DNA of 21,941 nucleotides, from positions 1 through 21,941 of the forward strand of contig JAJYGU010000022.1 of assembly GCA_021784975.1 (NCBI GenBank), in the 5' to 3' direction. The notes below the pieces were generated by a model. It did no database searches. It saw only the letters and a program-made list of their open reading frames with translations, and was not told the DNA's origin. Numbering within the stretch: position 1 is the first letter of the stretch; the number at the start of each line of letters is the position of its first letter. Both the position numbers and the translations under genes were made by a program. Positions 7,173-14,313 of this stretch are shown here, piece after piece. The DNA comes from Planctomycetota bacterium. GTDB lineage: Bacteria; Planctomycetota; Planctomycetia; Pirellulales; Thermoguttaceae.

Positions 7173-7236
7173 CGGCGGTGAGCGCGCAGAAACGCGGATG
7201 CACTCGGCTTGCCTTCCCCGTCCTCGGCGGTTCCGC

Positions 7237-7242
7237 TATAAT
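7237..7242 (+). promoter_or_regulatory. Probable -10 box of the ispF-cysS-ruvC unit
   Basis: TATAAT in the context CGCTATAATTTCAGCC, 54 bases before the ispF ATG. Eleven bases (TATAATTTCAG) are identical to the box before the antitoxin at 2801. I find no good -35 hexamer. GAGGAGGA at 7273-7280 is the nearest purine-rich site, at an unusually long 16 bases from the ATG. Confidence 0.5.
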
Positions 7243-7296
7243 TTCAGCCGTTCCAAACGGGCGACCATCGGCGAGGAGGATCAGGCCACGAACGGC

Positions 7297-7785
7297 ATGC
7301 GGGTTGGCATTGGACACGATACACATCAGTTGCGGCCGGGCGGTCCGCTGCGGCTGGGCGGCACGGATATTCCCCACGACCGGAAATCGGTGAGCCACAG
7401 CGACGGCGACGTGTTGCTGCACGCCTTGATCGACGCCTTGCTGGGGGCGGCCGCGCTGGGCGACGTGGGGCAGATATTCCCCGACACCGATTCGGCCAAC
7501 CACGGCCGTGATTCCGGCGAAATGCTGCGGATCGCCCTGGAGGCGGTGACCACGTTGGGCTGGAAGATCGTCAACGTCGACTGCATCGTGTTTGCCCAGC
7601 GTCCCAAGCTCCTGCCCCACCGCCAGGCGATCCGCCAGCGGCTGGCGGATCTGCTGGGCGTTGAGTCGGAACGCGTGGGCCTGCAAGCCAAGACCGGCGA
7701 AGGCATCGGGCCCATCGGCCACGAGGAGGCGATTTCCGCCCAGTGCGTCGCGTTGCTGGAAACCCAATCCGAGGCTACTCCCTGA
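7297..7785 (+). CDS. ispF: 2-C-methyl-D-erythritol 2,4-cyclodiphosphate synthase
   Basis: Makes 2-C-methylerythritol 2,4-cyclodiphosphate from CDP-ME 2-phosphate in the non-mevalonate isoprenoid pathway; it is a cytoplasmic homotrimer. The 162-residue length is normal. Metal ligands D8 and H10 (GIGHDTHQL) and H42 (SDGDVLLHAL) are present, as is the substrate/CDP region near the C-terminus (AKTGEGIGPIGHEEAIS). ATG 7297 starts the canonical MRVGIGHDTH; the upstream in-frame extension is not conserved-looking. The pathway supplies the farnesyl diphosphate that HpnD uses at the other end of this window. cysS follows after a 194-base repeat-filled gap. Confidence 0.96.
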   Translation: MRVGIGHDTHQLRPGGPLRLGGTDIPHDRKSVSHSDGDVLLHALIDALLGAAALGDVGQIFPDTDSANHGRDSGEMLRIALEAVTTLGWKIVNVDCIVFAQRPKLLPHRQAIRQRLADLLGVESERVGLQAKTGEGIGPIGHEEAISAQCVALLETQSEATP

Positions 7786-7869
7786 TCCCTCTTCAATGCA
7801 TTGGGTGCCACGCCGACGCTTGTCGTGGGCATGATTAGAGAGGACAAAGGCAGAATGGCGCGAACACAT

Positions 7870-7979
7870 TGAAAAATGAAAATTGCAAAATGAGAAATGC
7901 AAGAGGCGGGGCGTGGACCGTGGACCGTTTACGCCTCACGCCCCACGACCCACGAACCTCTGGCCTCTGACCCCTGATC
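7870..7979 (+). repeat. Modular start-adjacent repeat, copy B (before cysS)
   Basis: It begins with an A-rich stretch (GAAAAATGAAAATTGCAAAA, 7871-7890) and AAGAGGC, then GGGGCGTGGACCGTGG facing ACGCCCCACG as a hairpin, then CCTCTGGCCTCTGACCCCTG running to ATC and the cysS ATG. No Shine-Dalgarno sequence occurs between the hairpin and the ATG. A degenerate palindrome (GGGTGCCACGCCGACG / CGTCGTGGGC type, about 7803-7831) lies just before it. The A-rich and AAGAGGC module recurs at about 11779-11800. Confidence 0.75.
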
Positions 7980-9575
7980 ATGCTCCGCGTCTACAACACC
8001 CTTTCCCGCATCAAGGAACCATTCGTGCCCGTCCAGCCTACCAGGCCGGGGGAGCCGGCGAAGGTGGGTATTTATCTGTGCGGACCGACGGTGTACAAAC
8101 CCAGTCATATCGGCCACATGGTCGGGCCAGTGATTTTTGACGCCATCAAGCGATATCTGGCTTACTCCGGTTACGAAGTCACCCTGATCGTGAACATCAC
8201 CGACGTCGACGATAAGCTGATTGCCGAATCGCAGAAGCGCGGCCTCCCCATGGCCCGACTGGCCGCCGAGATGACCGCCGACTACATGCACAACCTCCAG
8301 GTGCTGGGGATCGACGCCATCGACCATTTCCCGCGCTGCACCGAGACGATGGGCGAGATCATCGAGTTCACGCAAACCCTGGTCGCCAAGGGATTCGCCT
8401 ACGAGTCGCAGGGCGACGTGTACTTCGAGGTAGGCAAGGCGTCGGGCTACGGCAAGCTGAGCCATCGCGGCATCGAGGCCACCCAGGGCGACGGCGGCGG
8501 CATGGCCGAACGCAAGCGGGCCGGCGCCGATTTCGCCCTGTGGAAGGCCGCCAAGCCGGGCGAACCCTCGTGGCCCAGCCCTTGGGGCGCAGGCCGTCCA
8601 GGATGGCACATCGAGTGTTCCGCCATGAGCCGCAAATTCCTGGGAGAGACGTTCGACATCCACGGCGGCGGCCTCGACCTGATGTTTCCGCACCACGAGA
8701 ACGAGATCGCCCAAAGCGAAGCGTGCCATGGCAAGCCGATGGCCAAATATTGGCTCCACAACGGGCTGATGCAGGCCTCCGACGAAGTGGGCAAGGTGGG
8801 CGGACGCAGCACCCGCCCGCACGAAGGCGATCTGGCCGCCCAGGAAGTCGGCAAGATCAGCAAGTCGAAGGGCTCCGCCCCGTTCCGCGAGATGCTGGCC
8901 GAGTTCTCCGGCGAAACCATCCGCTTCTTCATCCTTTTCACCCACTATCGCCGGCCGATCGACTACAGCCAGCAGCGGATCCGCGAAGTGGAGACCGGCA
9001 TGGAGACCTTTTACCGCTTCTTCAAGCGTTTCGAGCGGGTCAACGGCGCGAGCTATTACGCTTTGAATGCCCCGGGCAGGCGGGCCAAGGGCGACGCCGC
9101 TTGCTCGGCGGCCGGAAGTTCGCCACTGCTCGGCGCGGTCGCCGAGCATCGGGCCCGCTTCCTTGAAGCCATGGATGACGATTTCAACACCGGCGGCGGC
9201 ATCGGGGCGCTCTTCGACCTGGTCCGGGTGCTCAACAAGTTCGTGGACGACGAGAAGCTTGAAGAGCCCGGCCGGCGCACGCCCGAGAAGCTCGATGCCC
9301 TGCGCAACGGGGCGGTGATGCTTCGCGAACTGGCCAATACCTTGGGATTGTTCCGCCAGCCGCGGGCCGCCGAGGCTGGCAAAGAATCCGCCCAGGCCGG
9401 CGGCAGCGACGAACTGGCCGGCAAACTGATGAAGTTGCTGATCGACCTTCGGGCCGCTTCGCGGAAGAAAAAGGACTTCGCCACCGCCGATCAAATCCGC
9501 AACGGGCTGGCCGAATTGGACATTGTGCTGGAGGACCGCCCCGGCGGCACCGAGTGGAGCAGGAAACAACGCTAG
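7980..9575 (+). CDS. cysS: Cysteinyl-tRNA synthetase
   Basis: Charges tRNA-Cys with cysteine in the cytoplasm. It has 531 residues, longer than the common 460-480. The zinc/cysteine site residues are C34 (YLCGPTVY), C213 (WHIECSAM) and H238/H239 (MFPHHENE). The nucleotide motifs are HIGH (43-46) and KISKS (292-296). An extra segment of roughly 20-25 residues (about 265-290, with VGKVGGRSTRPHEGD) precedes KISKS, where most enzymes have only a few residues such as VNGEKM. A second low-complexity stretch (about 362-378) follows the catalytic domain. The ATG at 7980 gives the canonical N-terminus MLRVYNTLSR but abuts a dispersed repeat with no ribosome binding site. ruvC starts five bases after the stop. 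Confidence 0.96.
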   Translation: MLRVYNTLSRIKEPFVPVQPTRPGEPAKVGIYLCGPTVYKPSHIGHMVGPVIFDAIKRYLAYSGYEVTLIVNITDVDDKLIAESQKRGLPMARLAAEMTADYMHNLQVLGIDAIDHFPRCTETMGEIIEFTQTLVAKGFAYESQGDVYFEVGKASGYGKLSHRGIEATQGDGGGMAERKRAGADFALWKAAKPGEPSWPSPWGAGRPGWHIECSAMSRKFLGETFDIHGGGLDLMFPHHENEIAQSEACHGKPMAKYWLHNGLMQASDEVGKVGGRSTRPHEGDLAAQEVGKISKSKGSAPFREMLAEFSGETIRFFILFTHYRRPIDYSQQRIREVETGMETFYRFFKRFERVNGASYYALNAPGRRAKGDAACSAAGSSPLLGAVAEHRARFLEAMDDDFNTGGGIGALFDLVRVLNKFVDDEKLEEPGRRTPEKLDALRNGAVMLRELANTLGLFRQPRAAEAGKESAQAGGSDELAGKLMKLLIDLRAASRKKKDFATADQIRNGLAELDIVLEDRPGGTEWSRKQR

Positions 9576-9580
9576 CTTGC

Positions 9581-10078
9581 ATGTCCTTTCGCATCCTCGG
9601 CATCGACCCGGGCTTGAACATCACCGGCTACGGCGTGCTGGAGGCGGACGGCGGGCAGTTGCGGCTGTGCGAGGCGGGGGTGGTCCGCGGTCAGAGCCGC
9701 CGCTCGCTCACCGCTCGCCTGTTGGAAATCCACCAGGGCGTCAGCGAGGTGATCGCCGGCTTACAGCCGGGAGTGATGGCCGTCGAGCAATTGTATTCGC
9801 ACTACCAGCGGCCGCGAACCGCCATCCTGATGGGCCACGCCCGAGGCGTCATCTGCTTGGCCGCCGCCCAGGCGGGCATCGAGGTCGTCCCTTACGCGTC
9901 CACGCAAATCAAACGCATCTTGACGGGCAGCGGCCGCTCGCCCAAGGCCCAGGTGCAGCGGGCCATTCAGCGCGAACTGGCGCTGGACCGCACCCCCGAG
10001 CCGGCCGACGTGGCCGATGCCCTGGCAGTGGCCCTGTGCCATTATTACTTGAAAGACAAACCAACTCCAATTTCATGA
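9581..10078 (+). CDS. ruvC: Crossover junction endodeoxyribonuclease RuvC
   Basis: Resolves Holliday junctions by symmetric nicking together with RuvAB. At 165 residues it is a normal RuvC. The four acidic catalytic residues of the RNase H-like fold are visible: D9 (ILGIDPG), E69 (VMAVEQLY), and D143 and D146 (PADVADALAVALCH). The conserved basic loop TGSGRSPKAQVQ is intact. ATG 9581 is chosen as the conserved N-terminus (MSFRILGIDPG); an ATG at 9554 would add nine residues overlapping cysS. Its TGA overlaps the next gene's ATG in an ATGA, indicating translational coupling to the ABC permease. Confidence 0.96.
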   Translation: MSFRILGIDPGLNITGYGVLEADGGQLRLCEAGVVRGQSRRSLTARLLEIHQGVSEVIAGLQPGVMAVEQLYSHYQRPRTAILMGHARGVICLAAAQAGIEVVPYASTQIKRILTGSGRSPKAQVQRAIQRELALDRTPEPADVADALAVALCHYYLKDKPTPIS

Positions 10079-10905
10079 TCGCTCGTACCGCAACCTGGTG
10101 GACCATTCTGCGGATCAGCATGGAAGAGCGGCTGGTCTATCGGGGAGAGTTCGCCCTGGGCACGCTGATGCGGTTCCTGCCCATCGTGACCCAAGTCTTC
10201 CTCTGGGCCGCGGTGTTCTCCGCCATGGGCGGCTCCAGCCACGGAAGGCGAACGGTTGCCGGCTACTCGTATCATGACATGATCGCCTACTATTTGCTGA
10301 CCATGATAAGCCGGGCGTTTTCCAGCATGCCGGCGCTGGCCTCCGGCATTGCCCGCGACATTCGCGACGGCACGGTGAAAAAATACCTGGTCCAACCCAT
10401 CGACATGCTCGGTTTCCTGCTGCTGTACCGCGTGGCCCACAAGCTGGTCTATTACCTGGTGGCAGTGGGGCCGTTCCTGCTGGTGTTTTATGTGTGCCGT
10501 GGCTATTTCCCCGGCTGGCCCGACGGCCCTACCCTGCTGGCCTTTCTCCTCTCGCTGGTGATGTCCTTCCTGTTGGGCTTCTTCCTGGAAGCCACCCTGG
10601 GACTGTTTAGTTTCTGGTTTCTGGAAGTCAGCTCGCTATTGTTCATTTACATGTTGTTCAGTTTCTTTTTTTCCGGGCACATGTTTCCCATCGACATGCT
10701 GCCGGGCGTGGCGGGCACGATTGTAAAGCACATTCCCCTGCAATACCTGGCCTATTTTCCGGCTGCCGTGTTCCTGGGGAAGGTGCGAGGCGCGGAGCTG
10801 GCCTGGGGTCTGACCCTGCAATTTGTCTGGGTGGTTTTCTTCATCGTCGCCAGCCGAATCATCTTTTCCCTGGGGGCCCGGCGCTACAGCGGCTTCGGGG
10901 CCTGA
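10075..10905 (+). CDS. ABC-2 exporter permease, PF06182 type, first subunit
   Basis: A 276-residue inner-membrane protein with about six membrane segments, for example FLPIVTQVFLWAAVFSAM, LVYYLVAVGPFLLVFYVC, AFLLSLVMSFLLGFFLEA, SSLLFIYMLFSFFFSG and FVWVVFFIVASRIIFSLG. The motif GTVKKYLVQPIDMLGFLL after the second segment and the short C-terminal GARRYSGFGA are typical of the ABC2_membrane_6 (DUF990) family. The start overlaps the ruvC stop (ATGA). It is followed three bases later by a second permease of the same family, so the pair likely forms a heterodimer with the ATPase at 5936-7033. The substrate is not evident. Confidence 0.88.
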   Translation: MIARTATWWTILRISMEERLVYRGEFALGTLMRFLPIVTQVFLWAAVFSAMGGSSHGRRTVAGYSYHDMIAYYLLTMISRAFSSMPALASGIARDIRDGTVKKYLVQPIDMLGFLLLYRVAHKLVYYLVAVGPFLLVFYVCRGYFPGWPDGPTLLAFLLSLVMSFLLGFFLEATLGLFSFWFLEVSSLLFIYMLFSFFFSGHMFPIDMLPGVAGTIVKHIPLQYLAYFPAAVFLGKVRGAELAWGLTLQFVWVVFFIVASRIIFSLGARRYSGFGA

Positions 10906-10908
10906 ATC

Positions 10909-11736
10909 ATGGGCCGGTATCTGCGAGTCTTTCTGACCTTCGCCCGTAACAGCCTGGTCCGCGACATGACCTTCCGGGCCAATTTTCTCATCGACGCGGT
11001 CTCGTCGGTCTCCTGGGTGTTCTTGAACCTGGCCTTCTATACCCTCATTTTCCGATACGCGCCGGCCATTGGCGCCAACACCGGCTGGGAGAAGTATCCG
11101 TTCTTTTTGTTTATTGCCACCGGACTGTTGATCAACAGCCTGGTGCAGACCTTCTTCATGACCAACGCCGACGACCTCAGCGAGCTGGTGCGCACCGGCT
11201 CGCTCGATTTTGCCCTGTTGACGCCCATCGACACACAGTTTCTGGTGTCGTTGACGCGGATCGAATGGTCGTCGTTGGGAAACTTCCTAGTTGGGCTGGC
11301 GTTGATCGGCTATTCGATGTACAAAATGCAATATACGCCCAGGCCGATGGAGTGGGTTCTATATCCCTTCTACGTGGCCTGTGGGGTGGTGATCTACTAC
11401 AGCCTGATGTTCGCCTTGGCGGCCACCAGCGTCTGGCTGGGCCGCAACCAAACCCTGCTGGATTTCTGGTTCTACATTACCAATTTTTCCCGTTACCCGA
11501 TGGAGATTTATCGCGGCCCGTGGGGCACGCCGCTGCGACGCGTATTTACGTTTTGCCTGCCGGTGCTGGTGGTGGTTAACGTCCCTGCCCGGTTCTTGGT
11601 GCGTCCGATCACTCCGCAGTCGTTGGAAGACTGGCTCCTGCCGGGCTTCGCGATCGTCGCCGCTGTGGCAAGCTTCGCCGGCGCCCGCTGGCTGTTCCAA
11701 CGGGCGCTATGGAGTTATCGAAGCGCGAGCAGTTGA
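10909..11736 (+). CDS. ABC-2 exporter permease, PF06182 type, second subunit
   Basis: A 275-residue membrane protein related to its neighbour. It has a similar topology: DAVSSVSWVFLNLAFYTLIF, FFLFIATGLLINSLVQTFF, LGNFLVGLALIGYSM, VLYPFYVACGVVIYYSLMFA, the FTFCLPVLVVVNVPARF region and a C-terminal segment ending in WLFQRALWSYRSASS. The family mark RTGSLDFALLTPIDTQFLVS stands where the first subunit has GTVKKYLVQPIDML. ATG 10909 is three bases after the preceding stop, so the two are cotranslated. Together they are the membrane half of an ABC-2 exporter whose ATPase gene is on the opposite strand 3 kb upstream. A repeat block follows the stop at once. Confidence 0.88.
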   Translation: MGRYLRVFLTFARNSLVRDMTFRANFLIDAVSSVSWVFLNLAFYTLIFRYAPAIGANTGWEKYPFFLFIATGLLINSLVQTFFMTNADDLSELVRTGSLDFALLTPIDTQFLVSLTRIEWSSLGNFLVGLALIGYSMYKMQYTPRPMEWVLYPFYVACGVVIYYSLMFALAATSVWLGRNQTLLDFWFYITNFSRYPMEIYRGPWGTPLRRVFTFCLPVLVVVNVPARFLVRPITPQSLEDWLLPGFAIVAAVASFAGARWLFQRALWSYRSASS

Positions 11737-11908
11737 ACGTGGGGCGTGGCGCGTGGATCGTGGGGCGTGGCGCGTACCATGAAAAATGCAAGAGGCAAAA
11801 TGCTCGAACTCATGACGCCTAACTGCCAACTCCGGGCTCCTGGCTCACGCCCCGCGCCCAACGAACCCCCGGCGTTTGAACTCTGACCTCCGACCCCTGA
11901 CCTCTGCC
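11737..11908 (+). repeat. Modular start-adjacent repeat, copy C (before the TIM-barrel gene)
   Basis: The left part has GTGGGGCGTGGCGCGTGG and GTGGGGCGTGGCGCGTAC in tandem, then GAAAAATGCAAGAGGCAAAATG. The right part has a degenerate CACGCCCCGCGCCC half-hairpin, then CTCTGACCTCCGACCCCTG and ACCTCTGCC directly before the ATG at 11909. It is the most diverged copy. There is no gene here. Confidence 0.75.
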
Positions 11909-12898
11909 ATGCGTCTTGCCTACAGTTCCAACGCCTACCAGCGGTTCTCCGTCGAAGAGACGATCGCCCGGATCGCTCGGCTGGGTTACCAAGGCATGGA
12001 ACTGTTGGCCGACGTGCCGCATGCCTGGCCGGCCGGCCTGCTCGACGAGCGCAAGACCGCCATCCGCGCGTGCTTGGAGCGGCATGACCTGGCCATCTCG
12101 AATGTCAACGCCTTCATGATGAATGCCGTGGCCGACCCGCGCCAGCCTTATTGGCACCCCTCGTGGATCGAGCCGGACCGGAACTATCGGGCGATTCGCC
12201 GGGAGCACACGATTCGGGCGTTGCGGCTGGCCAAGGAGCTTGGCGCGCCATCGATCCAGACCGAGCCGGGCGGACCACGGGCCGCCGGCCAGACCTGGCA
12301 GACCGCCGCCGCGGTGTTCTACGAGGAGATCATGCCGTGCGTCGAACTGGCCGAGCACTTGGAGGTGGCTCTGCTCTTGGAGCCGGAACCGGGCTTGATG
12401 ATCGAAACCTTCGAGGGCTACTTGGAGTTCGTCGCGCAGATCGATTCGCCATGGATCGGCTTGAACTTTGATGTCGGCCACGCCTTCTGTGTCGGACAGG
12501 ACCCCGAGCAATGGATTGCCCGCATGGCAAGCCACACGAAGCACTACCATCTGGACGACATCGCCTCCACCCGACGCCACGCCCACCTGATTCCCGGCCG
12601 CGGAGCAATTGACTTCTCCCGCGTTTTGCGGGAAATTCTTAGTACCGGCTACGAGGGCTGGCTGACTGTCGAGTTGTATCCCTATCTGGATGATCCCGAC
12701 GAGGCCGGCCGGCAAGCAAAAACCTACCTGGAACAGATTGCCACGGTCCACTCTTGCCGAAGCGCGGAAAGCCGAAACAAAGGCCGAGTTCGGAGGGTGG
12801 GAGGCGGAGGGAAGAATTCGTGGGGCGTGGACCGTCTACGCCTCACGCCTCACGCCTCACGCCCCACGCTCCACGAATCCCTGACCCCTGACCCCTGA
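11909..12898 (+). CDS. Xylose-isomerase-like TIM-barrel protein (sugar phosphate isomerase/epimerase type)
   Basis: A protein of the AP-endonuclease-2/xylose isomerase-like superfamily (PF01261), metal-dependent TIM barrels that mostly isomerise or epimerise sugars or cyclitols. As read it has 329 residues. Likely metal ligands are E158 or E160 (LLLEPEPG), D188 (LNFDVGHAF), H191, H214 (HYHLDD) and E255 (LTVELYPYL). The natural barrel ends near TYLEQIATVHS (about 281). The last 45 or so residues (for example VRRVGGGGKNSWGVD and THESLTPDP-like sequence) are the translation of a dispersed repeat. ATG 11909 begins the family N-terminus; the upstream 11 codons from 11876 are repeat. EboE-like and inosose-type roles were considered, but nothing here decides the substrate. 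Confidence 0.8.
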   Translation: MRLAYSSNAYQRFSVEETIARIARLGYQGMELLADVPHAWPAGLLDERKTAIRACLERHDLAISNVNAFMMNAVADPRQPYWHPSWIEPDRNYRAIRREHTIRALRLAKELGAPSIQTEPGGPRAAGQTWQTAAAVFYEEIMPCVELAEHLEVALLLEPEPGLMIETFEGYLEFVAQIDSPWIGLNFDVGHAFCVGQDPEQWIARMASHTKHYHLDDIASTRRHAHLIPGRGAIDFSRVLREILSTGYEGWLTVELYPYLDDPDEAGRQAKTYLEQIATVHSCRSAESRNKGRVRRVGGGGKNSWGVDRLRLTPHASRPTLHESLTPDP

Positions 12899-12912
12899 CC
12901 CCGACCCCTCCA
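12755..12912 (+). repeat. Modular start-adjacent repeat, copy D (before the DEAD-box gene)
   Basis: The most complete copy. It has GCGCGGAAAGCCGAAAC, then GTTCGGAGGGTGGGAGGCGG, then GGAGGGAAGAATTCG, then a hairpin with arms ATTCGTGG (12816-12823) and CCACGAAT (12871-12878) enclosing GGGCGTGGACCGT and four CACGCCTC-type units, then three CTGACCC units. The TTG start of the helicase gene follows a few bases later. The TIM-barrel reading frame runs through most of it and stops at 12898. Confidence 0.82.
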
Positions 12913-14226
12913 TTGTCTCCCAGCAAGTCAAAAGCCCATCCCCATTCCCAAGCGGTGCCCGAAAAACAACCCTCGGTGGCCGAAGCCGGCGGATTTGAGC
13001 CGCTCGGCCTCTCGCCCGTCATGCTGGCCGCCCTGGACCAGGCCGAGTATCTCGATCCCACGCCGATCCAGGCCGGCCTGATTCCGCGGGCATTGGCCGG
13101 AGTCGACGTCATGGGCCAGGCCCGAACCGGCACCGGCAAGACGGCCGCCTTCGTCATTCCCATTTTCGAACAACTTCAGCCCCGCGCGCAGGCGAGCGGT
13201 CCGCAGGCGTTGGTGCTTGTGCCGACTCGCGAGCTGGCCGTCCAGGTCCGCGATGAAGCCGTCAAGCTGTCCGCCGGGCGGAGCATACACATAGTGGCCG
13301 TCTACGGCGGCAAGCCGATCCGCCGGCAGGTCGAACATCTTCGCCGCGGGGCGGAGTTGGTGGTCGGCACGCCCGGCCGGGTGCTCGATCTGATAAGCCG
13401 CGGCACGCTCATGCTGGGCGGCGTTCGCTTCGTGGTCCTCGACGAAGCCGATCGCATGCTCGACATCGGTTTTCGCCCGGACATCGAACGCATCCTCCGC
13501 CGCTGCCCGCAATCGCGGCAGACGCTGTTGCTCAGCGCCACCATCCCGCCGCCGGTTCGCCGCCTGGCCGAACGCTACATGCGCCAACCGGAATCGCTCG
13601 ATTTCTCCAGCAAGGACCTCTCGGTGGAGACGATCGAGCAGTCGTATTTCACGGTGGATCCCGAGCGGAAGTTCGAGTTGCTGGCGAAGCTGTTGGAGCG
13701 GGAGCAGCCGCAGCAGGCGATCGTCTTCTGCCGCACCAAGCGCGGCACCGACAAGGTCTACCGCCGCCTGAGCGAGACGCTTCGGGGCGTGGACACGATC
13801 CACGGCGACCTCCAGCAGTCGGTCCGCGACCGGGTGATGCGCCGTTTCCGCGACGGGAAGACCAAGGTCCTGGTGGCCACCGACGTGGTGGGCCGGGGCA
13901 TCGACGTGACCAGCATCTCCCACATCATCAACTACGACATTCCCCAGTTCTGCGACGACTACGTACACCGCGTGGGCCGCACCGGCCGCATGGGCCGGGA
14001 GGGCGTGGCCTTCACCTTCGTCACCCCCGAGGAAGGCAACGAGCTGACGCGGATTGAGATGCGGATCAATCGGCTCTTGAAGCGCGACGAAATCCCCGGT
14101 TTCGTGGCCCTGGAGAAGCCCCAGCCCACCGAAGACTTCGATGCCGATCAGGGCGAGCCGCTCGAGCCGCCCGCCCCAAAACCGATCTTCGGCCGCCGCA
14201 CCCGGCGGATTCGGCGGGCGCTGTGA
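12913..14226 (+). CDS. DEAD-box ATP-dependent RNA helicase
   Basis: A 437-residue RNA helicase of the RhlE/CshA type that unwinds RNA duplexes, for ribosome assembly or mRNA turnover. The Q motif runs from F28 to Q53 (DPTPIQAG). Motif I is ARTGTGKT (70-77), Ia PTRELAVQ, Ib TPGR, II DEAD (177-180), III SAT (208-210), IV IVFCRTKRGT, V ATDVVGRGID and VI HRVGRTGR (352-359). The C-terminal tail is short and basic (GRRTRRIRRAL). The frame opens at TTG 12913, directly after a CTGACCC repeat with no ribosome binding site; GTG 12955 is an alternative that would remove 14 residues without harming the Q motif. It is convergent with the FtsX permease. Confidence 0.93.
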   Translation: MSPSKSKAHPHSQAVPEKQPSVAEAGGFEPLGLSPVMLAALDQAEYLDPTPIQAGLIPRALAGVDVMGQARTGTGKTAAFVIPIFEQLQPRAQASGPQALVLVPTRELAVQVRDEAVKLSAGRSIHIVAVYGGKPIRRQVEHLRRGAELVVGTPGRVLDLISRGTLMLGGVRFVVLDEADRMLDIGFRPDIERILRRCPQSRQTLLLSATIPPPVRRLAERYMRQPESLDFSSKDLSVETIEQSYFTVDPERKFELLAKLLEREQPQQAIVFCRTKRGTDKVYRRLSETLRGVDTIHGDLQQSVRDRVMRRFRDGKTKVLVATDVVGRGIDVTSISHIINYDIPQFCDDYVHRVGRTGRMGREGVAFTFVTPEEGNELTRIEMRINRLLKRDEIPGFVALEKPQPTEDFDADQGEPLEPPAPKPIFGRRTRRIRRAL

Positions 14227-14233
14227 GCGGAGA

Positions 14234-14262
14234 TGTACTCCTCACGCTCCACGTGAGGGGAG
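14234..14262. repeat. CTCACGCTCC hairpin between convergent genes
   Basis: TACTCCTCACG is followed by a loop and CGTGAGGGGAG; the stem pairs 14240-14246 with 14252-14258. The same TACTCCTCACGCTCC unit occurs in three hairpins at 20043-20117. It lies in the 87-base gap between the helicase and permease stops and could aid termination on either strand, but it has no T-tract. Confidence 0.5.
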
Positions 14263-14313
14263 GTCCCGCCGAGCGAGAATGAAAGAGGCCCCCTTTTCAG
14301 GCGCTACTGGGCC

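Noticed and set aside
6065..7393. 442-codon plus-strand frame opposite the ABC ATPase
   Set aside because: Shadow; it runs through the divergent promoter region and overlaps ispF in another frame, with no domain of its own.
7929..9569. 546-codon minus-strand frame opposite cysS
   Set aside because: Antisense shadow of a confidently identified gene; the composition follows from the third-position GC of cysS.
11909..12898. TIM-barrel protein as EboE of the ebo cluster
   Set aside because: No other ebo-type gene (UbiA-like prenyltransferase, TatD, dehydroquinate synthase-like) is nearby, and the length and motifs fit generic PF01261 proteins.
12841..12912. Short tandem CACGCCTC and CTGACCC units as a possible CRISPR array
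   Set aside because: Units of 7-10 bases follow each other without unique spacers; they belong to the modular leader repeat.
12928..13968. 346-codon minus-strand frame opposite the DEAD-box gene
   Set aside because: Shadow of the helicase; His/Asp/Gln-rich sequence typical of antisense frames in GC-rich genes.
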